9,081 nt of DNA from an uncultured Ignavibacteriales bacterium (GCA_913053915.1 CAJXGP010000050.1:1-9081); one strand, 5' to 3'. Counted from the stretch's first letter, positions 1 through 8,426 are shown. The notes: generated from the sequence alone by a model not told the origin. Made by a program: numbers and translations.

Positions 1-47
1 CGTTTATAATATATAAAATAATAATTTTATCGGGAGAATATATAATT

Positions 48-2633
48 TTATGAATTGTTCCCGAAACATAACCTAAAAATATTATAATTAAAAATATCAC
101 CTTCTTTATCAACCATCCAAATTTCTTTTTTACCGTTCCCATTCAAATCGGTAATTACGGAATGAGGAGCATCCAACCTATTCCCATAAATTCCTGACGG
201 TGTGAAATTTATTAAAGTTATAGGATTACTAAGAGTTAAATTATCGTTTAACTTCCAGACAGCAATTGAGGTATCTGAATTTACCGATAATATCTCGGTA
301 TTTCCGTCATTATATAAATCATTAGCCATTATAGGCCATAATGCTCCCGAAGAATCGGCATATTTTTGAATTAAACCGGAAGAATTTTTACTCTTTTGTT
401 CTTCAATATAACCGTTGTAAACGAAGTAAGTTAGCAAATCTTTTTTACCGTTATGATTAAAATCTCCGAAATCTTTAACTATTCTATTTTGTAAAGAATC
501 AATTTTTTGAAAATGGTTACCTGACAATCTGTACAGATATGAAATTTTCGGATTATCAGATCCCCTTAAAAAAATTTCATTTGAATCGGAGGAAGTTAAA
601 TTTACCGGATTTTGATAAATTTCACCGGGTGGCAGCGTGAAAGGTTGTACATTTTCAAACCGCGGGTGAAAATAGTTATTTGTCTGAATTTCAAAATTAT
701 AACCGTTATTATTTACAACCGATTTTAATCCAGCTAAATTAACGGCTTCTAAGTAAACCTCGTATGTCGAATTTTGCTTGATTATGTCTTTGGGAATAAA
801 ACCGTAATGAAGTTGATTTACCATTTCAGTATTCGTCGAGAATCCATCCAGTGTAACAAATGTAAAACTATTGCTGCCTTTTTTTCTATAATATAATTTG
901 ACCACAGAACGTTGATTGGTAAAGACTGAGGCTAATATCGTTAATTTTGAGCCATAGAAGGCACTGTTTAAAAATACTATCCGAATTTTTGGAGGTGATC
1001 TTTCAATATAATAATTTACTCTCTCTTCCGAATTTTTTCCATTTGATTGATTAACCGTCATTCTCAAAGTATAAACGGTATCTTTAAAGTTTGAAATATC
1101 AAGATTATAAATTTCTTTATTAAAGAATTGATAAGGATAATTATTGACAAGTGTTACCCACTGAACGGGATTTAACCCGGTACCCATATATAAAGAATAA
1201 TTTTGAAAATATGCAGAAAGTATTGTAGCATGAATTGATAGCGAATTTTTAGAGGTCGTAAAGTCTTCCTCAGGTGAATTGAATTTAACAATCGAAGGCG
1301 CTATTACACTTACAGCACGAAAAAGATTCAATCTTCCCGCACCGCTTTTTAAATTCCAACCAGGCACATTTATATCATCGGCAGTTGATTTCAAAATCTG
1401 TTTCACTTCTTCATTTGTAAAATTCCCTAACGATAAAATCAAACCTGCGGCAGCCGATACAAAAGGAGCAGATGCAGAAGTACCGCTCACCTCCGTATAA
1501 CCGCCGTCTTTAGATGTTGTTAATATAGAAGTACCCGGTGCAACTAGATCAAGGGTAGAGCCGTAATTTGAGCTAGAGGCTACATAATCGTATCGTGTTG
1601 AATTTCCGACACAAATCACTTCAGAATAGCCTGACGGATAATGGGGTTCATCGGAACCGGAATTTCCTGAACTTGCAACCGGAACAATATTTTTGCTGTA
1701 TGCATATCTGATTACATCTCTGAGAACATAAGAAAATTGATTATCGCCAAAACTCATATTAATGACCTTAACACCCATTTTAACTGCGTATAAAACGGCA
1801 CTTGCCACATCATCTTCTTCACCGTATCCGTTAGGATCGAAAGCCCGGATATTTAATATTTTTATTTTTGGAGCAACACCTGCGATACCAATCATATTAT
1901 TTGTTTCTGCTCCGATAATACCGGCAATATAAGTTCCATGTCCGTTTTCGTCCATAGGGTTATTGTCCCAATTTAGATAATCTCCGCTTAACGAATCGAA
2001 TGGAAAACCTTTTCGATCGGTAAAATCCCATCCCATATAATCATCGATAAAGCCATTACCGTCATCATCAATTCCGTTATCTCTTTTGTCATGTCCGTTC
2101 GCATCTATTCCGGTTTCGCCTTTATTTATGTAAATTTTATTTTTTAGATCAGGGTGAAGATAATCTACTCCGGTATCGATTAAACCAATCAGAACCGTAT
2201 CGGTTCCTTGTGTAATATTCCAAGCTTCGGCAGCCTCAATTTTTTTTAGTGCCCATTGCTGCTTAAATAAACTATCGTTTGGAGTATATTCTATTTTATA
2301 GATATGTGATTTTTGAATGTATTCTATCGAAGGATCGGATTTTGCTTGATTAATAAAATAATTTGCAGCAGCCTTAGATGAAAATGATACTTTTATAATC
2401 CGGGAAAGATTTGAATCGGAATTTCCGAGATTATGCGCAAAATGTTCGACTGAAAATTGAGCTTTATAAAGTATAGGAGCTGATTGTGTGCCTAATAATC
2501 GTTTGGAGGTAATCTTTTCATTTATTTCAGATTTACTGATATTATTCTTATATTTTATAAAATAAGTAGTTTGTGAATAAGTTGTTATACCGGTAAAAAG
2601 AAATAAGAAAGCCAGAAAAACCTTAAAGCTCAT
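48..2633 (-). CDS. Secreted subtilisin-like serine protease (S8 family) with FG-GAP-like C-terminal repeats; 3' end probably frameshifted
   Basis: Exported endopeptidase of the subtilase family. Residues 1-20 form a signal peptide with a hydrophobic core ending near TTYSQ. Residues of about 22-120 look like a propeptide or linker. The catalytic domain covers about 125-445 and has the complete triad: Asp153 (LIDTGVD), His232 (NGHGT) and Ser386 (SGTSASAP), plus the oxyanion Asn324 (SSGNSG). An Asp/Gly/Asn-rich insertion at 173-200 resembles the calcium-binding insertions of Bacteroidota-type subtilases. Residues 450-650 are probably beta-sandwich-like. Three FG-GAP-like segments (DFNHNGKKD, DLYNDGNTE, DLNGNGKKE) lie near 721-732, 772-780 and 829-837. 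The ATG has a good Shine-Dalgarno (AAAGGA, five bases after AGGA) and overlaps the end of purF by 11 bases, which suggests co-transcription. The frame ends abruptly inside a repeat, without the C-terminal sorting domain often seen in such proteins; see the frameshift finding. The substrate is unknown. Confidence 0.9.
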   Translation of the reverse strand: MSFKVFLAFLFLFTGITTYSQTTYFIKYKNNISKSEINEKITSKRLLGTQSAPILYKAQFSVEHFAHNLGNSDSNLSRIIKVSFSSKAAANYFINQAKSDPSIEYIQKSHIYKIEYTPNDSLFKQQWALKKIEAAEAWNITQGTDTVLIGLIDTGVDYLHPDLKNKIYINKGETGIDANGHDKRDNGIDDDGNGFIDDYMGWDFTDRKGFPFDSLSGDYLNWDNNPMDENGHGTYIAGIIGAETNNMIGIAGVAPKIKILNIRAFDPNGYGEEDDVASAVLYAVKMGVKVINMSFGDNQFSYVLRDVIRYAYSKNIVPVASSGNSGSDEPHYPSGYSEVICVGNSTRYDYVASSSNYGSTLDLVAPGTSILTTSKDGGYTEVSGTSASAPFVSAAAGLILSLGNFTNEEVKQILKSTADDINVPGWNLKSGAGRLNLFRAVSVIAPSIVKFNSPEEDFTTSKNSLSIHATILSAYFQNYSLYMGTGLNPVQWVTLVNNYPYQFFNKEIYNLDISNFKDTVYTLRMTVNQSNGKNSEERVNYYIERSPPKIRIVFLNSAFYGSKLTILASVFTNQRSVVKLYYRKKGSNSFTFVTLDGFSTNTEMVNQLHYGFIPKDIIKQNSTYEVYLEAVNLAGLKSVVNNNGYNFEIQTNNYFHPRFENVQPFTLPPGEIYQNPVNLTSSDSNEIFLRGSDNPKISYLYRLSGNHFQKIDSLQNRIVKDFGDFNHNGKKDLLTYFVYNGYIEEQKSKNSSGLIQKYADSSGALWPIMANDLYNDGNTEILSVNSDTSIAVWKLNDNLTLSNPITLINFTPSGIYGNRLDAPHSVITDLNGNGKKEIWMVDKEGDIFNYNIFRLCFGNNS

Positions 2634-4104
2634 ATATTTCCTTTCTAAACTTCAAATCAACTTTAGTAGGATAATCACCTGAAAAACAAGCAGTGCAAAA
2701 ATTATTTGAATCAGCTTCCGAGACTGCCTTCAGCATTTCATCAATTGTCAGATATTCCAAACTGTCCACTCCTAAAAACTCTCCAACAGCTTTTATATTA
2801 CCTTGATATTTATTTGCAATCAACTCTTCCCTACTGGGAAAATCCATACCGTAATAACATGCATACATAATTGGTGATGATGAAATTCTGATATAGATTG
2901 CTTTAGGATTGGCTTCTTTGATTAAATGTACCAATTGACGTGAAGTTGTACCTCTAACTATCGAATCATCGACAATTACAATTGTTTTCCCTTCAAGGAC
3001 ACCTTTCACTATATTAAATTTTATTCGCACACCAATATTTCTTTTTTCCTGTCCCGGTTGAATAAAAGTTCGACCTATATAATGACTCCTGATTAATCCT
3101 ATTTCCAATCTTGATGCTATTCCCTGTTTTTCCAACTCCCGTTGATAGCCTAATGCTGTAGTATTTGAACTATCCGGTACACTGATAACAATAACTTTCT
3201 CTCCATCTTTATCGTAGACAGGATATTTTCTGGCTAATATTTTTCCCAAACGACGTCTCATTTTATCTACATTATGCCCAAAGATAAAACTATCGGGTCT
3301 TGAAAAATAAATATATTCAAAGATGCAATGTCTCTTAGGTGTAACAATATCGTTTATTCGAATTGATTTAATTTGTAGTTCATTTTTTACTTCGTCGTCA
3401 ATTACTATAATTTCACCGGGTTCTACTTCTCTAACAAATTTAGCTGCAATAATGTCAAAGGCACAGGTTTCGGAAGCAACCACAAATGAGCCGTTAACTT
3501 TGCCGATTGATAAAGGTCTGAAACCATAGGGATCCCTGGCGGCTATCAGTTTATCGTCCGTAAGTATTGTTAATGAATATGCACCCTCAAGTTTACTTAA
3601 TGCTTCTCTAATTTGCTCAATTTGATCATTTAATTTACTTCTTGCTATTAGATGCAAAATAACCTCAGTATCGCTGCCGGTTTGAAAAATAGCTCCTTCA
3701 TTTATCAATTCGGTACGTAATTCAGTTGCATTAGTAAGATTTCCATTATGAGCAACAGCCAGATTTCCTAGTCTATAGTGAACAACAAAGGGTTGAATAT
3801 TATTTGTTGAATCGGAAGAACCGGTAGTTGAATATCGATTATGCCCTATTGCCGCTTTCCCAATTAATATATTTTCAAATATTTTTGTATCGGGAAAGAC
3901 CTCCGAAACTAGCCCTTCACCTTTATGAATATTAAAAATAGGTTTTCCGTTTTTATTAAAGTCTTGTGTAACGATTCCGCTGGCTTCTTGTCCTCTATGT
4001 TGTAAAGCATGTAAGCCATAATATGTTTGAACTGCAGCATTATTAGAATCGAATATTCCAAATACTCCGCAATGACATTTAGGTTTATCAGATATTATTT
4101 CCAT
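2623..4104 (-). CDS. purF: Amidophosphoribosyltransferase (glutamine PRPP amidotransferase)
   Basis: Catalyses the first committed step of de novo purine synthesis in the cytoplasm: PRPP plus glutamine gives 5-phosphoribosylamine, glutamate and pyrophosphate. The 493-residue length is normal for the family. The N-terminal Ntn glutaminase domain has an 11-residue propeptide before Cys12 (CGVFGIF), the expected nucleophile after self-processing; HALQHRGQEASG, IGHNRYSTTG and HNGNLTN are also present. The C-terminal phosphoribosyltransferase domain carries the PRPP loop IVDDSIVRGTT at 377-387. Four cysteines, 260, 416, 470 and 473 (the last two in CTACFSGDYP), match the ligands of the oxygen-sensitive [4Fe-4S] cluster of the Bacillus subtilis-type enzyme, so this is the Fe-S and propeptide subclass, not the E. 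coli type. The start is fixed by the propeptide. No Shine-Dalgarno is visible, only an AT-rich leader. It lies downstream of purD, and its 3' end overlaps the protease start. Confidence 0.97.
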   Translation of the reverse strand: MEIISDKPKCHCGVFGIFDSNNAAVQTYYGLHALQHRGQEASGIVTQDFNKNGKPIFNIHKGEGLVSEVFPDTKIFENILIGKAAIGHNRYSTTGSSDSTNNIQPFVVHYRLGNLAVAHNGNLTNATELRTELINEGAIFQTGSDTEVILHLIARSKLNDQIEQIREALSKLEGAYSLTILTDDKLIAARDPYGFRPLSIGKVNGSFVVASETCAFDIIAAKFVREVEPGEIIVIDDEVKNELQIKSIRINDIVTPKRHCIFEYIYFSRPDSFIFGHNVDKMRRRLGKILARKYPVYDKDGEKVIVISVPDSSNTTALGYQRELEKQGIASRLEIGLIRSHYIGRTFIQPGQEKRNIGVRIKFNIVKGVLEGKTIVIVDDSIVRGTTSRQLVHLIKEANPKAIYIRISSSPIMYACYYGMDFPSREELIANKYQGNIKAVGEFLGVDSLEYLTIDEMLKAVSEADSNNFCTACFSGDYPTKVDLKFRKEIYEL

Positions 4105-4147
4105 CGAATCTATTATTATTAATTATTAAAAATGAAAGTAAATTTAC

Positions 4148-4175
4148 ATATTATTTAATAAAATAATACGAACAA
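4148..4175 (-). promoter_or_regulatory. Possible sigma-70-like promoter for purF and the protease
   Basis: On the minus strand TTGTTC (4175-4170) and TAATAT (4153-4148) are separated by 16 bases, with the -10-like box about 43 bases upstream of the purF ATG. The match is imperfect and the spacer is very AT-rich, so chance similarity is a real possibility. Its position in the only long gap within the pur block supports a separate start for purF. I saw no PurR-like palindrome or riboswitch-like fold in the 4105-4313 spacer. Confidence 0.25.
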
Positions 4176-4313
4176 AAGATTTGGATAAAATCCGGGAACA
4201 ATATTTTTAAGCTTATCGCTAAGTAGATAGGGAATAACTTCTTATAAGGAAATTAAGACTACAATTAATCAAGAATACAATATTCAATAAATAGTGAACA
4301 AGCTAAATCAGTC

Positions 4314-5597
4314 TCAATTTATTATTCCTTTATCGGCAATATCTTTTCTGTAATATATATTTTCGAAATAAATCTTTTGAACAGCCTGATATGCTTTTTT
4401 CTTTGCAAGTTTTAAATTATTTGAATCAATTACGGAAGTAACGCCGAGCACCCTACCGCCATTTGTAACAATCTTATCATTATCTTCTTTAGTCCCGGCA
4501 TGATAAATTATATTTTCATTATCATTTTCAAAAGTTTCCAATCCCTTTATTTCGTATCCTATTTTAAATGAACCGGGGTAACCACCGGATGCGCAAACTA
4601 CACACACAGATGAACCGCCATTATATTCAACGGAAGACTTATCAATTTTGCCGGAAGCAGCCGAATATAAAAGTTGTAAAAAATCACCTTTCAATAAAGG
4701 AAGTACCGCTTGAGTTTCCGGATCACCAAATCGACAATTAAATTCAACAACTTTAGGTCCTTCATCCGTTATCATCAAGCCTGCATATAAACATCCGATA
4801 AATCTTCTACCATCTTTCAAAAGAGCCTGAAGCGTGGGAGAAATAATTTTTTCTTCAATTTCGTCCAATAATTCATCCGTTATCAAAGAAGCGGGTGAAT
4901 ACGCACCCATACCACCTGTATTTTTACCCTTATCGTTTTCTTCTATCCTTTTATGATCTTGAGAAGCAGGAAGACAAATGAAATCTATTCCATCGGTAAT
5001 TGCAAAAATGGAAACCTCTTCACCCTTCATAAATTCTTCGATAATAAGTTTGTCACCGGCGGAACCGAAAATTTTGTTCACAAAAATATTATCGACAGCT
5101 TCTTTTGCCTCTTCAATCGAATTACAAATCAATACACCTTTACCGGATGCCAGACCATCCGCTTTTACTATACAGGGATAATTCATAGACCGGAGATAAT
5201 CCAATGCCTTTTCATATTCTGCAAAAGTAAAACTTTTAAATTGTGCAGTTGGAATTCCGTGTGAAATCATCAAATTTTTAGCAAATAATTTATGTGCTTC
5301 GATTTCGGCGGCTTTTGAATCCGGCGCAAAAACTTTGATTTTATTTTTGCGAAGATGATCGGCTAACCCTTGCACTATTGGAATTTCCGGTCCAATGACT
5401 ACTAAGTCTATCTTATTCCGGACACAAAAATTATTAACGGCATTTAAATCACTTATTTTCAACCGGACGTTTTTTCCCAACATGCTTGTACCGGGATTTC
5501 CGGGAGCTATAAATAAATTATTCAAAAATCTACTTTGTTTGATTTTATAAGCTAAAGCATGTTCCCTTCCACCTGAACCTATTACTAATACATTCAT
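4314..5597 (-). CDS. purD: Phosphoribosylamine--glycine ligase (GAR synthetase)
   Basis: ATP-dependent ligase that joins glycine to 5-phosphoribosylamine, the unstable product of PurF, to form GAR. The 427 residues match the usual monofunctional bacterial enzyme. The N-terminal domain starts with MNVLVIGSGGREHALA and has APGNPGT and VVIGPEIPIVQGLAD. The ATP-grasp domain follows, with IVKADGLASGKGV at 143-155, EEFMKGEEVS at 187-196, DHKRIEENDKGKNTGGMGAY at 214-233, and the metal- and ATP-binding VEFNCRFGDPETQ at 284-296. The C-terminal GARS-C domain includes CASGGYPG at 335-342. The start is well supported by AGGAAG (5610-5605), seven bases before the ATG, and by the TAATG overlap with the glycosyltransferase stop, which suggests coupled translation. 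It is not fused to PurM or PurN. Confidence 0.97.
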   Translation of the reverse strand: MNVLVIGSGGREHALAYKIKQSRFLNNLFIAPGNPGTSMLGKNVRLKISDLNAVNNFCVRNKIDLVVIGPEIPIVQGLADHLRKNKIKVFAPDSKAAEIEAHKLFAKNLMISHGIPTAQFKSFTFAEYEKALDYLRSMNYPCIVKADGLASGKGVLICNSIEEAKEAVDNIFVNKIFGSAGDKLIIEEFMKGEEVSIFAITDGIDFICLPASQDHKRIEENDKGKNTGGMGAYSPASLITDELLDEIEEKIISPTLQALLKDGRRFIGCLYAGLMITDEGPKVVEFNCRFGDPETQAVLPLLKGDFLQLLYSAASGKIDKSSVEYNGGSSVCVVCASGGYPGSFKIGYEIKGLETFENDNENIIYHAGTKEDNDKIVTNGGRVLGVTSVIDSNNLKLAKKKAYQAVQKIYFENIYYRKDIADKGIIN

Positions 5598-6880
5598 TAA
5601 TTTTCTTCCTGAATTAAAAACTGAAATTGTTTTGTTAATTGTTCCGTTAAAAAATCACGCCTGTGTTTTTGAATAAATTCTTCGTCAGGCTGAGGTAATT
5701 TATTATTTAGATAAAGGTTATATATTTTGATCAACATATCCTTAATACCTTGTACGTCATCGGGCTTGGTAATAAAGGAAGCTTTATACTCTTGTGTAGC
5801 GTTTTTTAATGCTCCATCGGGAAGGGATGCCAAGATTGGCTTTCGTGTACCAAAATATTCGTAAAGTTTACTGCTTGAAATTGTATTTGCATTTCTACCG
5901 TTACCGACCATCATCCATAATACGTCACTCGACATAATTTTGGCTAGCGCTTTCCTGTGCTCCAGATATCCGTATTCTTTTATAAATTCTTCCAAATGAA
6001 GTTTGAAAATTAATTTTTTATTCTCATTTCTCAAAAAACCGATAAAATGTAATTCGATATTGGCTGCAATATCCGGTCTTGAAGCAGATAATTGTTTAAA
6101 TGCATAAAAAAAGTATTTTGGTGTAATGAATTCATAAAATATTCCTGAATAAGTTAAAATCATCTTATGATTCACTTTCTTCTCAATTTTTAAATTTTCA
6201 AAATCTTCAGGATCAAATCCATGAGGAATAATAAACAGATCATCAAAACTAAGGAACTTATAATAGCTAATTATTTTTTCTTTCATTTGCCGGTTTGTAA
6301 CAATCACTTTATCGACGGCTTTTAGAGCAGTATATTCCTGTTTTTTGTGCAAATAAGAATGGAACGGTGTAGGATAAAAACCGAATTGATTTCCGTACCA
6401 TAAATCCCGATAATCAATTATAAGCGGGATATTAAAATCTTTTTTAATTTTAACTGCTGTGTTAACGGCAGAGAATGGCGGGGCTGTTACAAATATTAAA
6501 TCAAATTTTTCTTTTGCAATCAAGTCTTTTGCTGCATAATAAGCTTGTTTAGCCCACCCTTTTTTGTTATCGGGAATATAAAAAATATTACTAATTCTGC
6601 TGAGGGTTTTTCTGATGAATTCGGGAGGTATTTTAACCGTACCTTTATCAGCCATTCTAGAGCTAATACCTTTCCAATTAACCCTAACGATATTTATATC
6701 ATATTTTTCCATTTCATTTAACAAACTGGAATCATGAGCATAATAGGCCGTCGGTTGTGTAGTTAAAACAGTAGGTTGCCAATTATAGTTTTTCATATAT
6801 TTCACGAACTTTAAAGTTCGCTGAACTCCACTTAATCCCATCGGCGGAAAATAATACGCAATTACAAGAACTTTATACAT
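5597..6880 (-). CDS. Glycosyltransferase, GT4-like (GT-B fold)
   Basis: Probable nucleotide-sugar-dependent glycosyltransferase acting at the inner face of the cytoplasmic membrane on a surface glycan; donor and acceptor cannot be read from the sequence. The N-terminal acceptor domain begins with VLVIAYYFPPMGLSGVQRTL (residues 4-23), whose glycine-containing loop is typical of GT4-like enzymes. It continues with VTAPPFSAV and IPLIIDYRDLW (151-161). The C-terminal donor domain runs from about residue 230 (ILTYSGIF, ELHFIGFL) to the donor-site segment SSSKLYEYFGTRKPIL at 335-350. I see only one Glu of the classical EX7E pair in that segment, as in several divergent GT4 groups. There is no signal peptide and no membrane segment. 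The ATG has no clear Shine-Dalgarno. The stop overlaps the purD start by one base (TAATG). No other glycan genes are visible, so the link to purine genes seems positional. Confidence 0.85.
   Translation of the reverse strand: MYKVLVIAYYFPPMGLSGVQRTLKFVKYMKNYNWQPTVLTTQPTAYYAHDSSLLNEMEKYDINIVRVNWKGISSRMADKGTVKIPPEFIRKTLSRISNIFYIPDNKKGWAKQAYYAAKDLIAKEKFDLIFVTAPPFSAVNTAVKIKKDFNIPLIIDYRDLWYGNQFGFYPTPFHSYLHKKQEYTALKAVDKVIVTNRQMKEKIISYYKFLSFDDLFIIPHGFDPEDFENLKIEKKVNHKMILTYSGIFYEFITPKYFFYAFKQLSASRPDIAANIELHFIGFLRNENKKLIFKLHLEEFIKEYGYLEHRKALAKIMSSDVLWMMVGNGRNANTISSSKLYEYFGTRKPILASLPDGALKNATQEYKASFITKPDDVQGIKDMLIKIYNLYLNNKLPQPDEEFIQKHRRDFLTEQLTKQFQFLIQEEN
5605..5610 (-). promoter_or_regulatory. Ribosome binding site of purD
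   Basis: AGGAAG lies seven bases before the purD ATG, inside the last codons of the glycosyltransferase gene. It fixes the start that overlaps the upstream stop codon by one base. It also shows that the organism uses Shine-Dalgarno initiation, which most Bacteroidota do not. Confidence 0.7.
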
Positions 6881-6902
6881 AATAAAAAATTACCACAAAT
6901 TG

Positions 6903-6983
6903 AAAAAAAAGCTTTAATAATCATTGAGTCCACTTAAAAACAAAATCCATTTCATTGATTCTTACCTTTTCAAAGTGAACTCA
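6903..6983 (-). terminator. Imperfect inverted repeat followed by a T-tract, possible guaB terminator
   Basis: The arms at 6925-6935 and 6973-6983 are complementary at 10 of 11 positions, and the mismatch is a G-U pair in RNA. They enclose a 37-base AT-rich loop. On the minus strand the structure is followed, after about 14 bases, by a run of eight T (6910-6903). It sits in the 134-base gap between the guaB stop and the glycosyltransferase start, where a terminator or attenuator would be expected. The long loop and the distance to the T-run make it a weak candidate. Confidence 0.3.
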
Positions 6984-7014
6984 TCATTAGTAAAAAACAA
7001 TTCGTTATAAGCGC

Positions 7015-7986
7015 TCAAATATGATAATTCGGCGCTTCTTTAGTAATAATCACATCATGCGGATGACTTTCTCTTAACCCGGCTGCAGTAATTTTGATAA
7101 ACTTAACCTTGGTTTTTAACTCGTTAATGTTTTTTACACCGCAATAACCCATAGAGGCTCTAAGCCCTCCTATTAATTGATAAATAGTATCCGATAAAGG
7201 ACCCTTGAATGGTACCCGTCCCTCCACTCCTTCAGGCACTAGCTTAGTAACATCATCTTCGGTATCTTGAAAATACCGGTCTTTGCTCCCTTTTTTCATA
7301 GCGGAAAGTGAGCCCATACCACGATATAATTTAAAACTTCTTCCTTCAAATAAAATTTTCTCACCCGGACTTTCCTCAACACCGGCGAAGAGACCTCCTA
7401 TCATAACAGTATCTGCACCTGCAGAAATAGCTTTTGGTATATCACCTGTCTGTTTAATACCGCCATCGGCAATGATCGGAATACCTTTATTTTTTGCGGC
7501 TCTATATACTTCTGAAATGGCGGTAATTTGAGGTACACCAACCCCTGCAATTACCCGGGTTGTACAAATTGATCCGGGACCGATTCCTACTTTTATGGCA
7601 TCTACCTTGCAATCCAATAGGTCAAGTGAGGCTTCATAAGTACCGATATTCCCGGCAATTAATTGCTGATATTTAAACTTCTTTCTGGCATCTTTTATTG
7701 TTTTGAGTACACTCATCGAATGACCATGTGCAGTATCGATTACAATTACATCTGCTCCGGCATTGTATAAGACTTCCATTCTATCCAAAATATCGAAAGT
7801 GATACCCACTGCTGCTCCCACTCGCAATCTACCTTGTTCATCTTTACATGCATTTGGATATTTTTTCTTTTTTTGAATATCTTTAAAAGTTATTAATCCT
7901 TTTAAAATTCCTTTTTTATTCACAACAGGTAGTTTTTCGATTTTATATTTTTGTAGAATTTTTTCATCCAGTCGGGTGGGGAGCAA
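7015..7986 (-). pseudogene. guaB: IMP dehydrogenase, N-terminally truncated (residues equivalent to about 165 onward)
   Basis: IMP dehydrogenase oxidises IMP to XMP with NAD+, the committed step to GMP. The remaining part is well conserved. It has the end of the second CBS domain ([20 protein letters not shown]), then [26 protein letters not shown], and the catalytic loop [11 protein letters not shown] with Cys141. After these come [24 protein letters not shown], the flap with DRYFQ and [12 protein letters not shown], and the C-terminal ESHPHDV. The CBS remnant and the flap distinguish it from GMP reductase. The E. coli catalytic Cys is residue 305, so about 164 residues are gone: the first barrel strands, CBS1 and half of CBS2. 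The frame has a TAA at 7989-7987, and the only available initiator is a TTG at 7986 without a credible ribosome site. Homology begins only around 7968. The catalytic barrel is incomplete, so this copy is probably inactive, unless the join is an assembly artefact. Confidence 0.85.
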
Positions 7987-8426
7987 TTATTGGTATAATA
8001 GCCCTCACTACTGGCGTAAATTTTATTATCCTCTAAATTTGGCCATTTATTTTCATCATGAATGCTGTGTATATTGTTAATTGCGGCTTCAACATATCGT
8101 TTTTCAATGATGGTGTTCCTAAATCTTCCTCGCATAAAACTTCCATTCCAACCATTTTGTTTGTTGATTCGTCGAGATAAAACGCCATTGATATATTTCA
8201 TAACAATGCTCAGATCTCCATCTAGTGATTGAATGATTAGATGGTATTCAGACGGAAGTATGTTCCATGCAATCATATTAACAGGGAAACGTTTTGAAGC
8301 TTCTTCCAATAAATTTAGTATCAACTGACATTGTTCTATCTTGCAAAATACAACTTCGTTGCATCTGGTTTTGACATGAACATGATGCCAGCTATTTGGG
8401 ATTTTTATTCTTAAAGCTCTGGACAT
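7920..8426 (-). CDS. REP-associated tyrosine transposase-like protein (Y1_Tnp/RAYT), 3' end cut and catalytically degenerate
   Basis: Member of the Y1 transposase-like family related to IS200/IS605 TnpA, whose RAYT members act on short palindromic repeats. Typical features are the start [18 protein letters not shown] (compare the common MARPLRIE...YHV), the core [13 protein letters not shown] at 53-65, [17 protein letters not shown] at 72-88, FMRGRFR at 97-103, and the late SSEGYY...PPDW. By eye two catalytic positions are changed. The HUH motif, usually NHYH, reads SEYH (Glu60, His62), and the nucleophile Tyr in RYIHLNP aligns with Asn118 (NNIHSIH). It is therefore probably inactive as a nuclease unless it is a divergent subgroup. 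The last 15 or so codons are read from guaB sequence in another frame, so the true C-terminus is lost. The conserved N-terminus fixes the start; the AGGA before it lies too close to be a good ribosome site. Confidence 0.75.
   Translation of the reverse strand: MSRALRIKIPNSWHHVHVKTRCNEVVFCKIEQCQLILNLLEEASKRFPVNMIAWNILPSEYHLIIQSLDGDLSIVMKYINGVLSRRINKQNGWNGSFMRGRFRNTIIEKRYVEAAINNIHSIHDENKWPNLEDNKIYASSEGYYTNNCSPPDWMKKFYKNIKSKNYLL

Noticed and set aside
1279..1500. Plus-strand open frame opposite the protease catalytic domain
   Set aside because: It is a shadow of the conserved catalytic Ser region; the minus-strand frame has the complete triad.
3323..3529. Plus-strand open frame opposite purF
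   Set aside because: It is antisense to the conserved Fe-S/PRTase part of PurF and has no supporting start signal.
4105..4313. Purine riboswitch or PurR operator in the purD-purF gap
   Set aside because: No conserved purine aptamer core or PurR-like palindrome could be seen, only AT-rich sequence and a short CTTATAAG palindrome expected by chance.
4953..5264. Plus-strand open frames of 103 and 67 codons opposite purD
   Set aside because: They lie wholly antisense to well-conserved ATP-grasp coding sequence and show no recognisable protein features.
7283..7531. Plus-strand open frame opposite the IMP dehydrogenase remnant
   Set aside because: It is antisense to the catalytic barrel coding region with all IMP dehydrogenase motifs on the other strand.
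7984..7986. TTG as the genuine start of a short, barrel-only IMP dehydrogenase
   Set aside because: CBS-less enzymes keep the N-terminal barrel strands, which are missing here. Homology starts in mid-CBS domain, so this is a truncation and not a natural short form.
7015..7986. GMP reductase as an alternative identity
   Set aside because: The remnant of a CBS domain and the flap with [12 protein letters not shown] are typical of IMP dehydrogenase.
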